The notes: a model not told the origin generated them from the letters alone. Shown: positions 1-11,180, counted from the first letter of the stretch. The stretch: 64,000 nt of DNA from Triticum aestivum (GCF_018294505.1 NC_057802.1:550645267-550709266); one strand, 5' to 3'. Numbers and translations: made by a program.

Positions 1-2541
1 TAGTACTCGAAGGATTTAAAACAGAGTAGCAATCACACACTTATTACATCGAATGTCTCAAAAGAGAACTTATTACAATAATATGACTTAAGGCCATCTA
101 ACACGATAACAGCGGAAGGCTTGGAAGATAAAGCGAGTCCATCAACTCCAACGGCATCACTGAGTGAAAGACCACGACCTAAGGCACCTTACTCGTCGTC
201 TGAAAAGTCCGCAACATAATACGTTGCAGCCCGAAACGGGTCAGCACATGGAATACGCTGGCAATGTAACACAAGAGAGTAATGAACAGAATAAATGCTA
301 TCACTACATGCATATATGGCTGGTGGAGGCTGTATGGTTAATATGTTTTGCGAAAAGCCAATTTTTTCCTACAACAAAGGAATAAATTTATTTAACTATC
401 ATGGTAGTTGTTAAACATTGAGAATGTTCCTCCAACTCAATCCCAATTAAGCATCATCATTAAACCCAATCAATTTAAATTAAGAGTGATGAGATCCACA
501 TGATAATCCAAGAACCAGATACTCAAGATGTCCATAACCGGGGACACGGGTAACCATGATTAGTTTATACACTCTGCAGAGGTTTGCGCACTTTTCCCCA
601 CAAGACTCGAATACATCCATGGTCGGAGATTCGAGACACGGTCTTTCTGAAGCATTAAGTCTCTACTCTGGATAGACCGTACCACCTACAACCCACTACA
701 TCTGCTAGTCTACCTCTTCAAGAGCTTCACGCAACTTACTCAACTATGCCAGAGCCCATGGCTTGTGGCTGCACATGGAACTTTCTAGCATGAATAATCT
801 TATGATCCCTTTGAGCCTGGGTGGCGGGCCGTAGGATGATCACACGGGTCCTCCGGGATATCTTAGGACAACACTGGATTCTCCAGGTGCCCGCAAGAAA
901 TCCACCTAGATGTGTATTTAAGTTGCCACCTTAAGTTGAACCATTAGTTTAACAAACTCACATCTGTCATGAACTTCACTCAAACCCAAACCACGTCTAC
1001 GAGCATAGCATAGCAATATAAACAACGTAGAAGTAACTCCCATAGGTTTGATAATAAACAGGTGAATAGGTACTACCTCATCTACTTCCCAAAACCCACA
1101 ATTTAATCAGATCCTAACCATGCAATTGTTTGAGAATTGATCTAATGCAATAAAACTCGGTAGTAAAGAGGTATGATGAAAGTGTTACTTGCCTTGCTGA
1201 TGATCCGCGAAACCTAGAGATTCGTAGTAGCACGCTTCGCACTCCGGGTACTCTATCGCCAACAAACAAGCATACAATAAGCACACAACTAGAAACACGG
1301 GTAAAACTCAAATAAGAGATCTAACCAGAAAGTTCAACTTAAGAACTCCGGTTTGCAAAAAAATCAAATCGAACGAAGCAACAGAAGTCAAACTGCGAAA
1401 GAAACAAGATCCGTTTACTAATCTGGACTAAATTCAAATTTTACAGTAGCAAAATCTTGTTCGAGTTGGTGAAACAGAAAGAGGGCTTCGAGACGAAGAT
1501 CTAGGCGCTTGAATTGCCTGATTCCGATAAACGAGCGAAAAGGTAAACTAAAACGAAAATCGGATCAGAAATCGCGATCGAAAATAATCGCAGAAAAACC
1601 CTGGAAAAAGAAAACTGACGAACAGGCTAACAAACGAACGTTCACTGTCTGTGGTTAACGAGTGAAAACCGTTCGTTAAAATGAACGTACGAACGGGCAT
1701 TCACTAAATAACTAAACCAAAAAAACCGATCTAAAAAATAAAAAAAGGGATCTAGGGTTTCCAAAAGCCGATGGGTTTTCTCACGAAAACCGACGGCGGC
1801 GGCGACTACCTCCGGCGGTCGGCGGGACGGCGGCGGCGGCGAGCAGCTCTGGCGGCGAGGTTGGGGGGCGGCGGCGAGGCGGTGGCGGGCGGCAACAGCG
1901 GCGAGGCGGCGGCGGAGGTGGATCGGGGCGGCGGGGCTAGGGTTTGGCAGGGCTGGCGACTTGGGCCTCGGGGGTCGCGGGCCTCGCCTTTTAAAGCCGC
2001 CCGGGCGCAGTGTCCCGGTCGGACACGGCCCGGTAAGTCGGTTGACTTTTTTTTTAAAATAATTCCGCTCAGAAAAACGAATAAAAGAAATACTAAACGG
2101 ACTCCAAAAAATCCTTAAATAAATTTTCCCCGTCCTCTAAAAATCTACCGGACAAGGTGAACATTTATTTGGGCCTCTAATGCAATTTTGAAAAACGCAT
2201 ATTTTTCCTAATTCAAAAAAATAGCGGTAAAACTCCGAATAAAATTCTTATTTGATTTTAATATTAAATCTCCAATATTTCTTTATTTTGAGGTAGTCAT
2301 TTTATCCCCTCTCTTTTATTTTCATAAAAGAAATATTTGAAGAGAAAATAATTAAAATCAAACGATCCTCTTTTCAAAATTTGAGAAAACTCAAATATGA
2401 AAATAACGAAATCCCCAACTCTCTCCGTGGGTCCTTGAGTTGCGTAGAATTTCTAGGATCAAGCCAAAAATGCAATAAACTATGATATGCAAATGATGAT
2501 CTAATGCATAACATTCCAAATTGAAATTTTGGGATGTTACA
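1..2541 (-). repeat. 3' LTR of copy A, cut by the window edge
   Basis: Ends at 2541 in TGTTACA, the complement of the LTR start TGTAACATCCC. It aligns throughout with the complete LTR at 21976-24617, whose first 75 bases are missing here because the window begins inside the LTR. A hand-aligned stretch of about 300 bases shows roughly 9-10 differences from the copy B LTR. A TATA-like CTTTTAAAG (about 1988-1996, read on the minus strand) lies about 550 bases from the LTR start and is followed by GC-rich sequence at about 1780-2030, plausibly the transcribed leader. The apparent ORFs in that GC-rich part are not counted as genes. Confidence 0.93.
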
Positions 2542-2559
2542 AACCTACCCCCCTTAAGA
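2542..2559 (-). other. Polypurine tract of copy A
   Basis: Directly inside the 3' LTR the minus strand reads TCTTAAGGGGGGTAGGTT, a purine-rich run ending at the LTR boundary, where plus-strand DNA synthesis is primed in LTR retrotransposons. The same run lies at the same place in copies B (24618) and C (55203). Confidence 0.85.
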
Positions 2560-2801
2560 TGAATCTCGCCCTCGAGATTCGGGTTGGCTAGAAAATAGGT
2601 GAGGGTGATCTTTCCGTAGGTCTTCCTCTCGTTCCCAGGTGGCTTCCTCCTCGGTATGGTGGCTCCACTGAACTTTGGAAAACTTGATAACTTTACTGCG
2701 TGTGACTCGGCTGGCAAACTCAAGAATCTTGACTGGTTTCTCCTCGTAGGTCAAATCTCTATCCAACTGAATCGCTTCCAATGGCACTGTATCTCTCAAA
2801 G
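2554..2801 (-). pseudogene. Integrase C-terminal chromodomain tail of copy A, separated by the CACTA insertion
   Basis: The minus-strand reading matches the last part of the polyprotein in copies B (24630-24911) and C (55215-55598). It has a KPVKILEFASR stretch, a KVQW motif, an EATWE motif and the ending HPHLFSSQPESRGRDSS. That pattern fits the chromodomain that chromoviral integrases carry at the C-terminus and that is thought to steer integration to particular chromatin. The upstream part of the gene resumes at 15661, after the CACTA element and its GAA target duplication, so this piece is cut off from its start codon. Confidence 0.85.
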
Positions 2802-2804
2802 GAA

Positions 2805-3118
2805 CACTACTAGGAAAAGGCCGACTAGTGGCGCACCAGTTTTGCCTACTAATGGCGCACTACTGGTGCGCCACTAGTATTAAATACTAATGGCGCACCA
2901 CTGGTGCGCCATTAGTATCTGGTATACTAATGGCGCATCAAGCCATGCGCCATTAGTATATCCCACCGTGCGCCATTAGTATGCCTCCCAGGGGTCCATA
3001 TTTACCCATGTGCTTTGCCATACTAATGGCGCACTGCGGGGTGATGCGCCATTAGTATCCTTTGGCATACTAATGGCGCACGTTGGGGTGATGCGCCATT
3101 AGTATGTATATTAGGATT
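2805..3118. repeat. Left TIR and subterminal repeats of the Caspar-like CACTA
   Basis: After the 16-bp TIR come clustered copies of a roughly 13-bp motif, CTAATGGCGCACC, in both orientations. They form imperfect palindromes about 25-35 bp long, each separated by a short variable centre. In CACTA elements such arrays are the presumed binding sites of the element's own DNA-binding protein. Confidence 0.85.
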
Positions 3119-3347
3119 TTTTTTCTTTTCTGATATTTGCACAGATTACAAATTATATGATTGGACAGAATATAGACGGCACCACACAGCAACAGCAGAT
3201 TCATCGAATACAATAGAAGATTAGTCTCCGAATACAATTCATCATATTAGTCTCCGAATTCAAAAGACCGAACAAAGATAGAACATTACAAGTCTCGAGA
3301 CCGCGAGTAGCGAGTTTGTCTTCACATTACAAGTCGATATCGATCAT

Positions 3348-3602
3348 CTAAACTACCATCACATAGAAGAGAGTTGCGGTCATCACGATGAGCATCATCG
3401 CGATGAAACTGGTCTTCATCCGGTTCCTCCAACGCTCCCTCCTCTCTCCCACTAGATAGCACGCGTATCTAGATTCCGCCTCCGCCCTAGTGGTGTACCC
3501 TTTGTAACTGTTACCGCTGAAACGGTGAACCTGTCTCCGACACTCCTCCCAGTCGTCGTAGACTCCGGGAACCTTACCCTTGTACACGACATACGACGGC
3601 AT
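3348..3602 (-). CDS. Small protein: RNase H1-type hybrid-binding domain plus C-terminal membrane segment
   Basis: 84 codons, starting MPSYVVYKGKVPGVY. Residues about 3-47 fit the N-terminal hybrid-binding domain of RNase H1 (the fold also called Cauli_VI): a YVVYKGKVPGVY strand, the WEEC and QVHRFSG segment, then YKGYTTRAEAE. This fold binds RNA-DNA hybrid or double-stranded RNA; there is no RNase H catalytic domain. Residues about 61-84 are hydrophobic (FIAMMLIVMTATLFYVMVV) and would be a single membrane span, with a basic RRERWRNR stretch before it. It lies on the same strand, about 250 bp downstream of the second CACTA gene, close to the left end. The ORF is short but uninterrupted while its neighbours are broken. 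It may be a separate gene or the last exon of a longer one. The function in the element is unknown. Confidence 0.68.
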   Translation of the reverse strand: MPSYVVYKGKVPGVYDDWEECRRQVHRFSGNSYKGYTTRAEAESRYACYLVGERRERWRNRMKTSFIAMMLIVMTATLFYVMVV

Positions 3603-3847
3603 CTCTATGCACTAGCCAAACAACAGACAATACATAAGCAATATATAAGTATGCAACAAAAGGATCGGAAGAGAAAAGCAAGACATTAATAGCACGATTC
3701 ATGGTCCTACTAATAAATAGCATCGATTACATCTAAGTTGAACGACTGTCCAAACCAAAGAGACATACAAGTTCATTAAAGTTTAATTACAACATGAGCT
3801 AATCAATGTTTTAGAACTACACATAGCATCACTACTTTCGACTCGAC

Positions 3848-6800
3848 TCATGGGACCGGAGCGTGGATGAAGCCGCCGTCTGTCGTGATGGTCATGAAGT
3901 CGCGGGCGTTGTCAGCCTGCATTTGTAGCGTTGTGTCTATCTCACTGTTGGACGGTTGATATTTGAGGTAGAACTGCCCCGAGGTACGAAGGACATCTTG
4001 ATGGATGATTTCTGCAAACTCCGACTGGATGCGAAAGAATTCTTGTCGGATGTCCGCGTCCTGGATTGCCGCCAAGCTTGCGGCCCAATCTTTGAGATTA
4101 TTTGGTAGCAGAAGGTGATTATGGTCCCGTACGATCGCCCGCATGTGATGGAGGGCGTAGTAGGCATCCTTCTGACCGCCAGGCGGCTGCTTGACGCAGG
4201 GGAACGTCGTATTGTGGGTGAACACGTGCCTGCCGTACCTACGAGCTAGCCTCTTAAAGGTGCCTCCAGATGCGGCGTAGCCGGGGAGAGCATCATCAAG
4301 AACTTTCTTGATATTTGTGTAGTCTATCTTGGAGTCACGGTCCGGGTCGAAATATGTGGCCATGGAATATTTCGGGCTTAAGAGGATGAGTGTGCAATGT
4401 GTGTCACTGCACAGAACACGGAATGTTAGAAAAAAAAAAGAACGATCGAAATCTAAGAAATCATATGTTACGGGGCGGTTAGGGGATGACTTACTCAGGA
4501 AAGTAAGGCACGAGGAAGTTATCCTTATCTGGGTTTGCCAGAATGATGCCTTCGAGGTGTGAACTCGCGACTTGCCGGTCCCCAGCGCTGCCCAAGATCT
4601 TGGCACGCATGTAGAAGGGGTCGACTATCACAATGTCCGGGGTCTTGTCTCTAATGATCCGCATCTCCATACTCAGCGAAAACAGCCGAACGAAGGTGTA
4701 GTGCAGCGGATGAAGGTTAAACATAGCAAACATGTCATCAAACCGCAGGACGATCGTACCCCCGACGGCGCTATCCACAAAGCCCTTGCCCTCTGGCACC
4801 TTGGCCACGAAAACCGGGTATGCCACATCATTTTCTGTGAGACGTCGCTTCTCCAAAGAAAGAACACTGTCATGCAGACTCCGCATAGCACTGGTTGCAG
4901 CATTTAGCATATTTGTCGGTAGCATCGCCCTACCCGCCACATGCACCCTCCTCGAGATATCCTTAGGTGAAGGTGGCCCGTGCTGAGCACGGATCGTACT
5001 CGGTGCCGGCTGGCTCGCACTGGCGCCCTTGTTAGTCTTTCGTTTCCGTCCCTTCTTCCTGATCTGCTGTAATGGGATCGAGTTCTGCTCACAGACCGCC
5101 TTCTTGAGCGTGTTGGGGCTGATAATATTTCGCACCTCAGCTATCTGAGGCTCCGTGAAGGCGGCAGCTGGAGGCGTCTCCTGAGAACTGAACGCCAAAT
5201 GACGCCTGTTGCAATTGGGTTTCTCCGCCGTACCAGCTAGATCGCGGTCGTCTTTTTCAGGGTTGGGTTCTTGAGAAGGAGGCCCGCAGAACTCGTCACC
5301 GTACCCATGTTCGGCAAAGTACTTATCGACGTTGGAAAATGTACCGTCGTCGTTGTCGTCGTCATCCGGATCCTGTGCCATATGCATGTCCGGATCCTGT
5401 GCCATAGGGATGTCCGACATGTCCGGTAGCGTTGCGGCGTTCTTGCCATGGCTTGGCGGTGGCATGACTGGCGTTCTTGTCTGTGGGGTGGTGTCCCCCG
5501 CCCCCAAATGAATCTGGCTCTTCGGCCAAAGAAGGGGCCAGCTTACGCAGGCGCTGAGGGTCATCACATCATCTTCGTCGGGCCCAGCGGGTCGAATCAG
5601 AGGTAACAACTCGTCGTAGCCTGGCAGCACCCGAACCAGTTCAACCCTATACAAGGTGGGTGGCATCGGATTACCGTGGAACACGCGGTTGCCCGGTTGA
5701 ACGATTCTGCCCTTCGCGACATCGACCAACTCGCCGCCCACGAAGTGCAGGAGAGTGCAAGGAACGTCGGCGGTGCCCTGCGAAAACATGTAGGGCGTCA
5801 GGGATGCCCAGTCAAAGGCAAGGAGATGAAGTCATCGGCCGAGAGGCTTAGTTACCGTGATGCCGTCGAGCTCGGCTAATGTCGAGGCACCGCCAACGGC
5901 GGGCGTGCAACTGACGGAGGGGCCGCTTGCTGGCGAGGTGCCGGCCGGCGTACACCCGGGTGCATTAAGCTCCAATGCCCGTGCCGGCGCCGGAGACACG
6001 AATACCGCCTCCGCCGGAGACACCAATGGCGCCGCCTGCGCGTTGTGCGAGTTGCTGGCCGTGAAACTGGGAACCGGGGGAGGCCCCTGTTGGCCGCCCG
6101 CAATCCACGTCGTCAGCCCCTGAATCAAGGTAGGCACAATGGCGGTGAGCGTCGTTCCCAGTTGTTGTTGCACTTGCTCTTGGACAATCTCCGGAATCCG
6201 CGCCACTTGTGCCTTGAGTTTTGAACCTCGCGCGACTGGCTTTCCGAGCTGGTCTTTTTCTCCTTTCGCCCACCAGCGGTATAGTATGACGACCATTTTG
6301 TGGACAAGCCTTTGCCGGCCACACGACCAGCTGACGACGGCTTATTGAGCTTATCCTTGTTATTCATTACGTTCAACGCCCTATTTAAAGGGGTGTCAAA
6401 AGGGGAGCCCTGAGACGACCCCGCGCTACTGCTTTCAGCCTCCTGCGGAAGGAATGTGAACCATTTAAAAATTTGGCTTCATTAATTAGAATGCAACCAT
6501 ATGGAGCTAATTACGCGGGGGTGTATTCCTTACCAGAACAAGCTCAAGCGCCCTGGTCTTCGGATCCGTGGTAAGCTCCTTTGTTACCGGGTCCTCCTTG
6601 TACCGGGCCCTGACAAAGTTCCTGGTCTGCTTGTCACGAAATTTCTCGAAGCGGGGCGGTAGGCCTTGCTCGGCACGCTCCGCGTCCTCCTTGTCCCATA
6701 TAGGCTCCGCCACTCTGTAACCGCCGAGACCGAGTTGCTGGACCCCTAAGTTCAACTGCCGCATTTCTTTCCCCCACTGACTTGATTCGGAGGTTGCGCT

Positions 6801-7456
6801 GCTCTCGCACTTGATCTTGAACTCCTTGTAGTCATCTTCGCTCATCAAAGGATATTTCGCCTTGATCTTCGCATAACTATCACCTTTTTCAATCATTGCC
6901 TTCACCGTGCTTCTCCATGTAGACAGGGTCGTGCTCATCCTCATGAGGGCGGCACTGTTCACTTTATTCCCTGAGAGGCGTGTGTTTGCAAACTCAGCGG
7001 GGAACTTGTATCATTCGTGCAGCTTCGTGAAGAGGAGGCTGCGCAAATTCCCTCTGTCCTTATGCCTTAGGTTCTCGGTGTTGATCGAGACGGTGCTCCG
7101 GAGAATGCACCCGAGCTGAACCGAGTACCCCTTGACTACTTGTTTGGGCGCCGTTGGATGCCGTCGGAGTTCACTTCAGTAAATTCCTCCTGGACGGTGC
7201 CGAGCACGCTCGGGCGCCGGTCCTTCCGTTGCCTCTTCGGTTGGCCGCCATCTGTGTGTGCGCCGCCATCATCAGTGGTGGCATCCTCGGCGGCACCATC
7301 AGTGGTGTCATCCCCGACGCCACTAGGGGTTGTGTAGTCAGGATCGGTGTCTTCCGCGGCGTCGTCCTCATTGCGGTGAGGCACTTCCTCCAGCTCCTGT
7401 GACAGCTCCCAGAATTGCTTGCCGCCCGAACCGCCGGCCTCGTCGTTGTGGGCCAT
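3848..7456 (-). pseudogene. Second CACTA gene (ORF2): disordered N-terminus, DUF8039-like region, ULP1-like C-terminus; decayed
   Basis: Likely start MAHNDEAGG at 7456. The reading continues through an acidic N-terminus and a conserved charged block (6534-6960), an intron at 6443-6533 (GTAAGG donor, CAG acceptor), an Ala/Pro-rich region, a segment resembling DUF8039 (about 5770-5600), then an intron at 4407-4494 (GTAAGT donor, TGTGCAG acceptor). The last part resembles ULP1/C48 SUMO proteases: a VPYFP segment, a His (about 4399), the YFDPD Asp (about 4345), then a KQPPG segment (about 4180-4195). Where the family has its catalytic Cys, this copy reads KDAYY. Damage: nonsense TGA at 5832-5834 and 7011-7013, and frameshifts near 6290 and 7140. 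Proteins of this layout sit beside TNP2 genes in grass CACTA elements. The ULP1 and DUF8039 assignments are by eye. Confidence 0.75.
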
Positions 7457-7525
7457 GTTTCGCTCTAAATAGGAAAAAGTTTGGTCAAAAAGTTGGTTAT
7501 TGTCAAGGAACAAGATCATGGTCTC

Positions 7526-7670
7526 ATCATTTAGGGTTTGTCGACACCGAGGCATCCTAAAAGCAAAGCTTTTATCATTTAGGGTTTGTCGACGCCGAGG
7601 CACCCTAAAAGCCTAAGCGTACATCATTTAGGTTCTCATCGACACCGAGGCACCCTAAAAGCTAAGCTGG
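7526..7670. repeat. Three tandem copies of a 48-49-bp unit upstream of ORF2
   Basis: Units start at 7526, 7574 and 7623. Each contains ATCATTTAGG, then TCGACRCCGAGGC, then CCTAAAAGC. Two units are read in frame at the N-terminus of the longest possible ORF2 reading, giving two near-identical QTLNDE/K peptides. I place the true start at 7456, so these are more likely upstream leader or promoter repeats. Confidence 0.75.
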
Positions 7671-7800
7671 GAAGGAGAATTCTAAGTTGGGCCTAATCAC
7701 TTGGCACTATTGCCACCTATGGTTTAATGCAGCAAGAATAAAGGGGCAGTTGATCCTACTTAATTAAGTACTAAGACCCCGGCCCATGCATTACTCACAA

Positions 7801-7960
7801 GTACCCCATATGTCCTATTTTTAGCAAAGTCATGCTAAAATTCATGGAAAATTTCAGCATGACCTTTGCTGAAAATAGGACATATGGAGTACCCGAATTT
7901 GCCGGAACGGAAGTTAATCGACGTTCCAGCAAACTCAAGGGCCTCTCGGGGTACAGCAGC
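7801..7960 (-). promoter_or_regulatory. Long hairpin and conserved palindrome upstream of ORF2
   Basis: 7801-7842 and 7850-7892 form a near-perfect inverted repeat: arms of 42-43 bases, three mismatches and one gap, with a 7-base loop. It is followed (about 7898-7935) by a second palindrome, TTGCCGGAACG ... CGTTCCAGCAA. A related sequence occurs upstream of the TNP2 gene at about 14790-14885, so the block probably serves both transcription units. Whether it acts as DNA (binding sites) or as RNA (hairpin transcript, small-RNA source) cannot be read from sequence. Confidence 0.6.
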
Positions 7961-9738
7961 AGCATCACAAGTTGACAAAATTCCCAAGTAGTACAGTAGC
8001 AGCATCACAAGTAGTACCAATGAACATATAGTCCAGCACATTCTGAATTTCGATAAATGACAGCAAGTTACCTCATGCTAATAGCAACAAACTTATAACA
8101 ACATAAATGAAATTGCAGTTCATACACAACACATGGCCATATGGCTGCTCCCTCCCTCTCTCTCTCTTAGTTTGCTGGAGAGCAGCTTGATGACATTGCT
8201 AATCCATATTTACCCACTGGACTGGAGTAGTACTAACTGATCCATTAATAAATTAATTAAGATAAATAGTTAGGTTAATCAGTGAAAAGCTAGTAAAAAA
8301 TGGCGCCACCACTCAGTGTGCACTCCAAACATCAACTCTGACCGCTGGTGAGGTGATAACAACACATATATTCCCTTCCAAAAAGAAAAAAGAAAGAAAT
8401 GTATGCGTGGACACATTGCTCATCATCAGTCTAGAATAGGTAGCACATGCATCTGCTACTGTTTATAATTAGCCCCCTCCCTCCCTAACTAACTAGAGTA
8501 ATTACAGACTTGTTGTCAGCATCACAAGTAGTACCAATGGAAGTGGAGCATTACTACTCTACAGAAAGATAACGCAATGTAAGAAAAGTGTAACTCTATC
8601 TATCTACAATGAGTGGAAATGGCCAAGCCTAAACAACTTACTACTCGATTGATTAAGCATGTGGATTTGTCAATGATTAATATGATATAAGTGTAACTCT
8701 GAAATGAAAGACCATATAGATAAAACAATGCAACAGAAATGAAAGACCATGTGGATTTTCTCAGAACTTTAAGCGCAAATGTCAAGAGCACAGAGTACAC
8801 ATTCTCAAAGAGGAGTTCAGTTCTGCAATCGACAAACCAGACACTTTAATTTTTATCAAGGAAGGGTTTACCCCTCCGATTTCCATTAAGAGAAACCAAC
8901 AGCAAACTACAAGAACCAGTTATCTTACAAAGATAAAACCAAAAGCTACTTACTACAGGAGCTTATGTCTGGACCTGATGACAACACTGCTTATGGACCC
9001 TTATAACGCTAAAAAAAGTCGAGAGATTTTACAGAACAGAACTTAGTTACCAGCTTATCGACCTCGTTACAGATAATCCTTTTGTAGGTACCGTCCTTGA
9101 TGCTTTTCTTTGGAGGTGACTGTGTTTTGTTATACGCAACAAAACTTGAATTAGAATATTTCCAAATCATAAACAGACAATAAAATGCAAATTTGGAGAA
9201 ATTTGAGCAAATAGATGAATTGTGTAGGTATGCATGGATTTAAGATTATTTGTTCAAAGCCAATTTGTCAATGATTAATATGATATCTCAATTTCCACCA
9301 AATAATACATTTGTTATACACCACATTTTCTTTTCCTTTGGAAAAGAAAAAAAGCACACTGGAGATTTTCCCCCCAAGAAAAGTAATGGTATCAAAATGG
9401 GGCTGCTAAACTAATCTGATGTCAGAAATCCTCAATGGAACAGGTATTCCCACAGCACTGTCCTGCTTGTGTTTAGTTGGGATATTGTACTACACAAAAA
9501 AGATTGTTCCTTCAATGTGCTTGACAATGCATGTACTACTATGAGGTCCTTACTGATTATTAAATTGAAGCACTGCATCCATCAAGACTATCTCTAAAAT
9601 GCATTGATGCCCCAAAATAAATACCAGTGAAAATTGAACCCAACACTGTCCTGCTTATGTTTGGTTGTAAGATTATAATAAATAAAAAAGATTAGTTCAT
9701 CGATGTGCTTGACAATACATGTCTTGTGAGAGGCCCTT
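7961..9738. other. Non-coding spacer inside the Caspar-like CACTA
   Basis: AT-rich sequence between the ORF2 upstream block and the GC-rich tract. It contains short pyrimidine runs (for example near 8150) but no ORF with family similarity. It is probably promoter, leader or intron of ORF2. I see nothing else to annotate. Confidence 0.6.
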
Positions 9739-10336
9739 TCAAATATTAAAATAAAGTACTGCCTCATGAATAAAACTAACTCTAAAATGCCTTAATACCC
9801 CAAAAAATGTACAACTGCGGGGTGGTGCTGCTGGAGATGCTGTCGAGGGCGGCGGGCACTGGACAAGAAGGAGGAAGGAGGAGAGGGACCTGGGCGGGCG
9901 CGGCCGGTCGCCGGAGGGGTCGGGGTTGGGGTCGGGGTCGGCGGCGGCGGCGGCGAAGGGATGGCTCGAGGGCGTCCGAGCTCGTCCGGGTCCTTGTAGT
10001 CGAAGAGGAAGACGGCGGCGGTCCTCCTGGGCGCCTCGGTTGGTCGTGGGGAGGCCGGCGGCCACGTGCTTCGCGGGTCGGCGCGGGGGAGCTGCAGTGG
10101 TGGGGGGCGCGGGGGGCGGGGCGGCGGCGCAGGGGAGCTACAGTGGTGGGGGCGCGGGGCGGCGGCGCGGGGGAGCTGCAGTGGTGGGGGCGCGGGGGCG
10201 CGGGGGCGGCGGGGGTGGAGTCCGGCGGGGTCGGGGCGGCGGCGTCGTGTGGGTCAGGGCAGCGCGCGGGTGGATCTGGCGAGGGAGAGGGAAGGGGATC
10301 TGGCGAGGGAGAGGGAGGAATTTGCTAGGCGGGAAG

Positions 10337-10530
10337 CTTACTAATGGCGCACCCCGCAGCGGTGCGCCATTAGAATGTTTTTTTAGATAGCAATGGCGCA
10401 CCCACGATCGGTGCGCCATTAGTAATCGTTTTTTTATATAGCAATGGCGCACAAGCCAGAGGTGCGCCATTAGTAATCTTTTTTATATATAGCAATGGCG
10501 CACCAGCCAGAGGTGCGCCATAAGTAATTT
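10337..10530. repeat. Internal block of subterminal-type palindromes
   Basis: Four palindromic units, each a GGCGCACC half and its complement around a short variable centre, spaced about 55 bp apart and separated by T-rich spacers. The motif is the same as in the terminal arrays at 2811-3118 and 15190-15640, but this block lies roughly 5-7.5 kb from either end. Confidence 0.8.
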
Positions 10531-10779
10531 TTTTATTATTTTTTTGTTGCATCTAATAATTTTTTAGAAAATGAATATGAATATGAAACAGTAATAATTT
10601 TTTATAAAAACAGTAATAATTTTTTTAAAAATATCATCAAATTTGTTAGTTGAAAATATTTATGAATATGAAAAAATATCATCAAATTTATTATTTGAAA
10701 ATATCATCAAATTTTTTATTTGAAAATATAATCAAATTTGTTTTTTTTGCAATTTTAGTTGCATTCATTTGTGACGGTG

Positions 10780-11030
10780 GAGCGGGTCGGGGAGGGTGCG
10801 GGGGGTCGTCGGCGGCGGTGGAGCGGGCCGGGGAGGGTGCGGTGGGTCGTCGGCGGCGGTGGAGCAGGGGAGGGTGCGGTGGGTCGTCGGCGGCGGTGGA
10901 GCGGGGGAGGGTGCGGGGGGTCGGCGGCGGCGGCCGGTGGAGCGGGGTAGAGGGTGCAGGGGGTGCTCGGCGGCGGCGGCCGGTGGAGCGGGGTAGAGGG
11001 TGCGGGGGGTGCTCGGCGGCGAGGGGGACC
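10780..11030. repeat. GC-rich minisatellite
   Basis: About six or seven imperfect tandem units of roughly 36-45 bp, each containing GGTGGAGCGGG followed by GAGGGTGCGG and GTCGGCGGCGG. The last two units are variants with GTAGAGGGTGC. Confidence 0.7.
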
Positions 11031-11180
11031 GGATCTGGCGAGGTGGGATAGCGATCGAGATGGAGGGGGGTCGAGATCGAGTGTCCATGAAATTTAAAAA
11101 TATTCATGAGTTCAAAAAGTGCCCATGAAATACAATCGAGAAATGAAGGCTACAATTTAAATACAATCGATCTTAGCTAG

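Larger units (their letters stand above)
9800..11060. other. GC-rich, CpG-rich tract between the two CACTA genes
   Basis: GGC/GCG-rich sequence with short repeats. A GAGCTGCAGTGGTGGGGG unit recurs about three times at 10085-10200, and a minisatellite lies at 10780-11030. The glycine/arginine- or proline-rich ORFs on both strands are products of composition. The position just upstream of ORF2 (minus strand) would fit a CpG-rich promoter or first exon. It also contains an internal block of terminal-type repeats (10337-10530). Confidence 0.55.

Noticed and set aside
1771..2118. GC-rich ORFs in the LTRs (also near 23825-24235 and 62328-62795)
   Set aside because: They arise from GGC/GCG repeats in the LTR leader, differ in frame between copies because of indels, and show no domain pattern.
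3348..3602. Integrated caulimovirus (pararetrovirus) fragment, because of the Cauli_VI-type fold
   Set aside because: No movement protein, coat or reverse transcriptase of that type nearby; the fold also occurs in cellular RNase H1 proteins, and the ORF lies within clear CACTA ends.
9807..10390. Long Gly/Arg-rich ORFs in several frames of the CACTA GC tract
   Set aside because: Open in many frames on both strands because of composition; no conserved motif.
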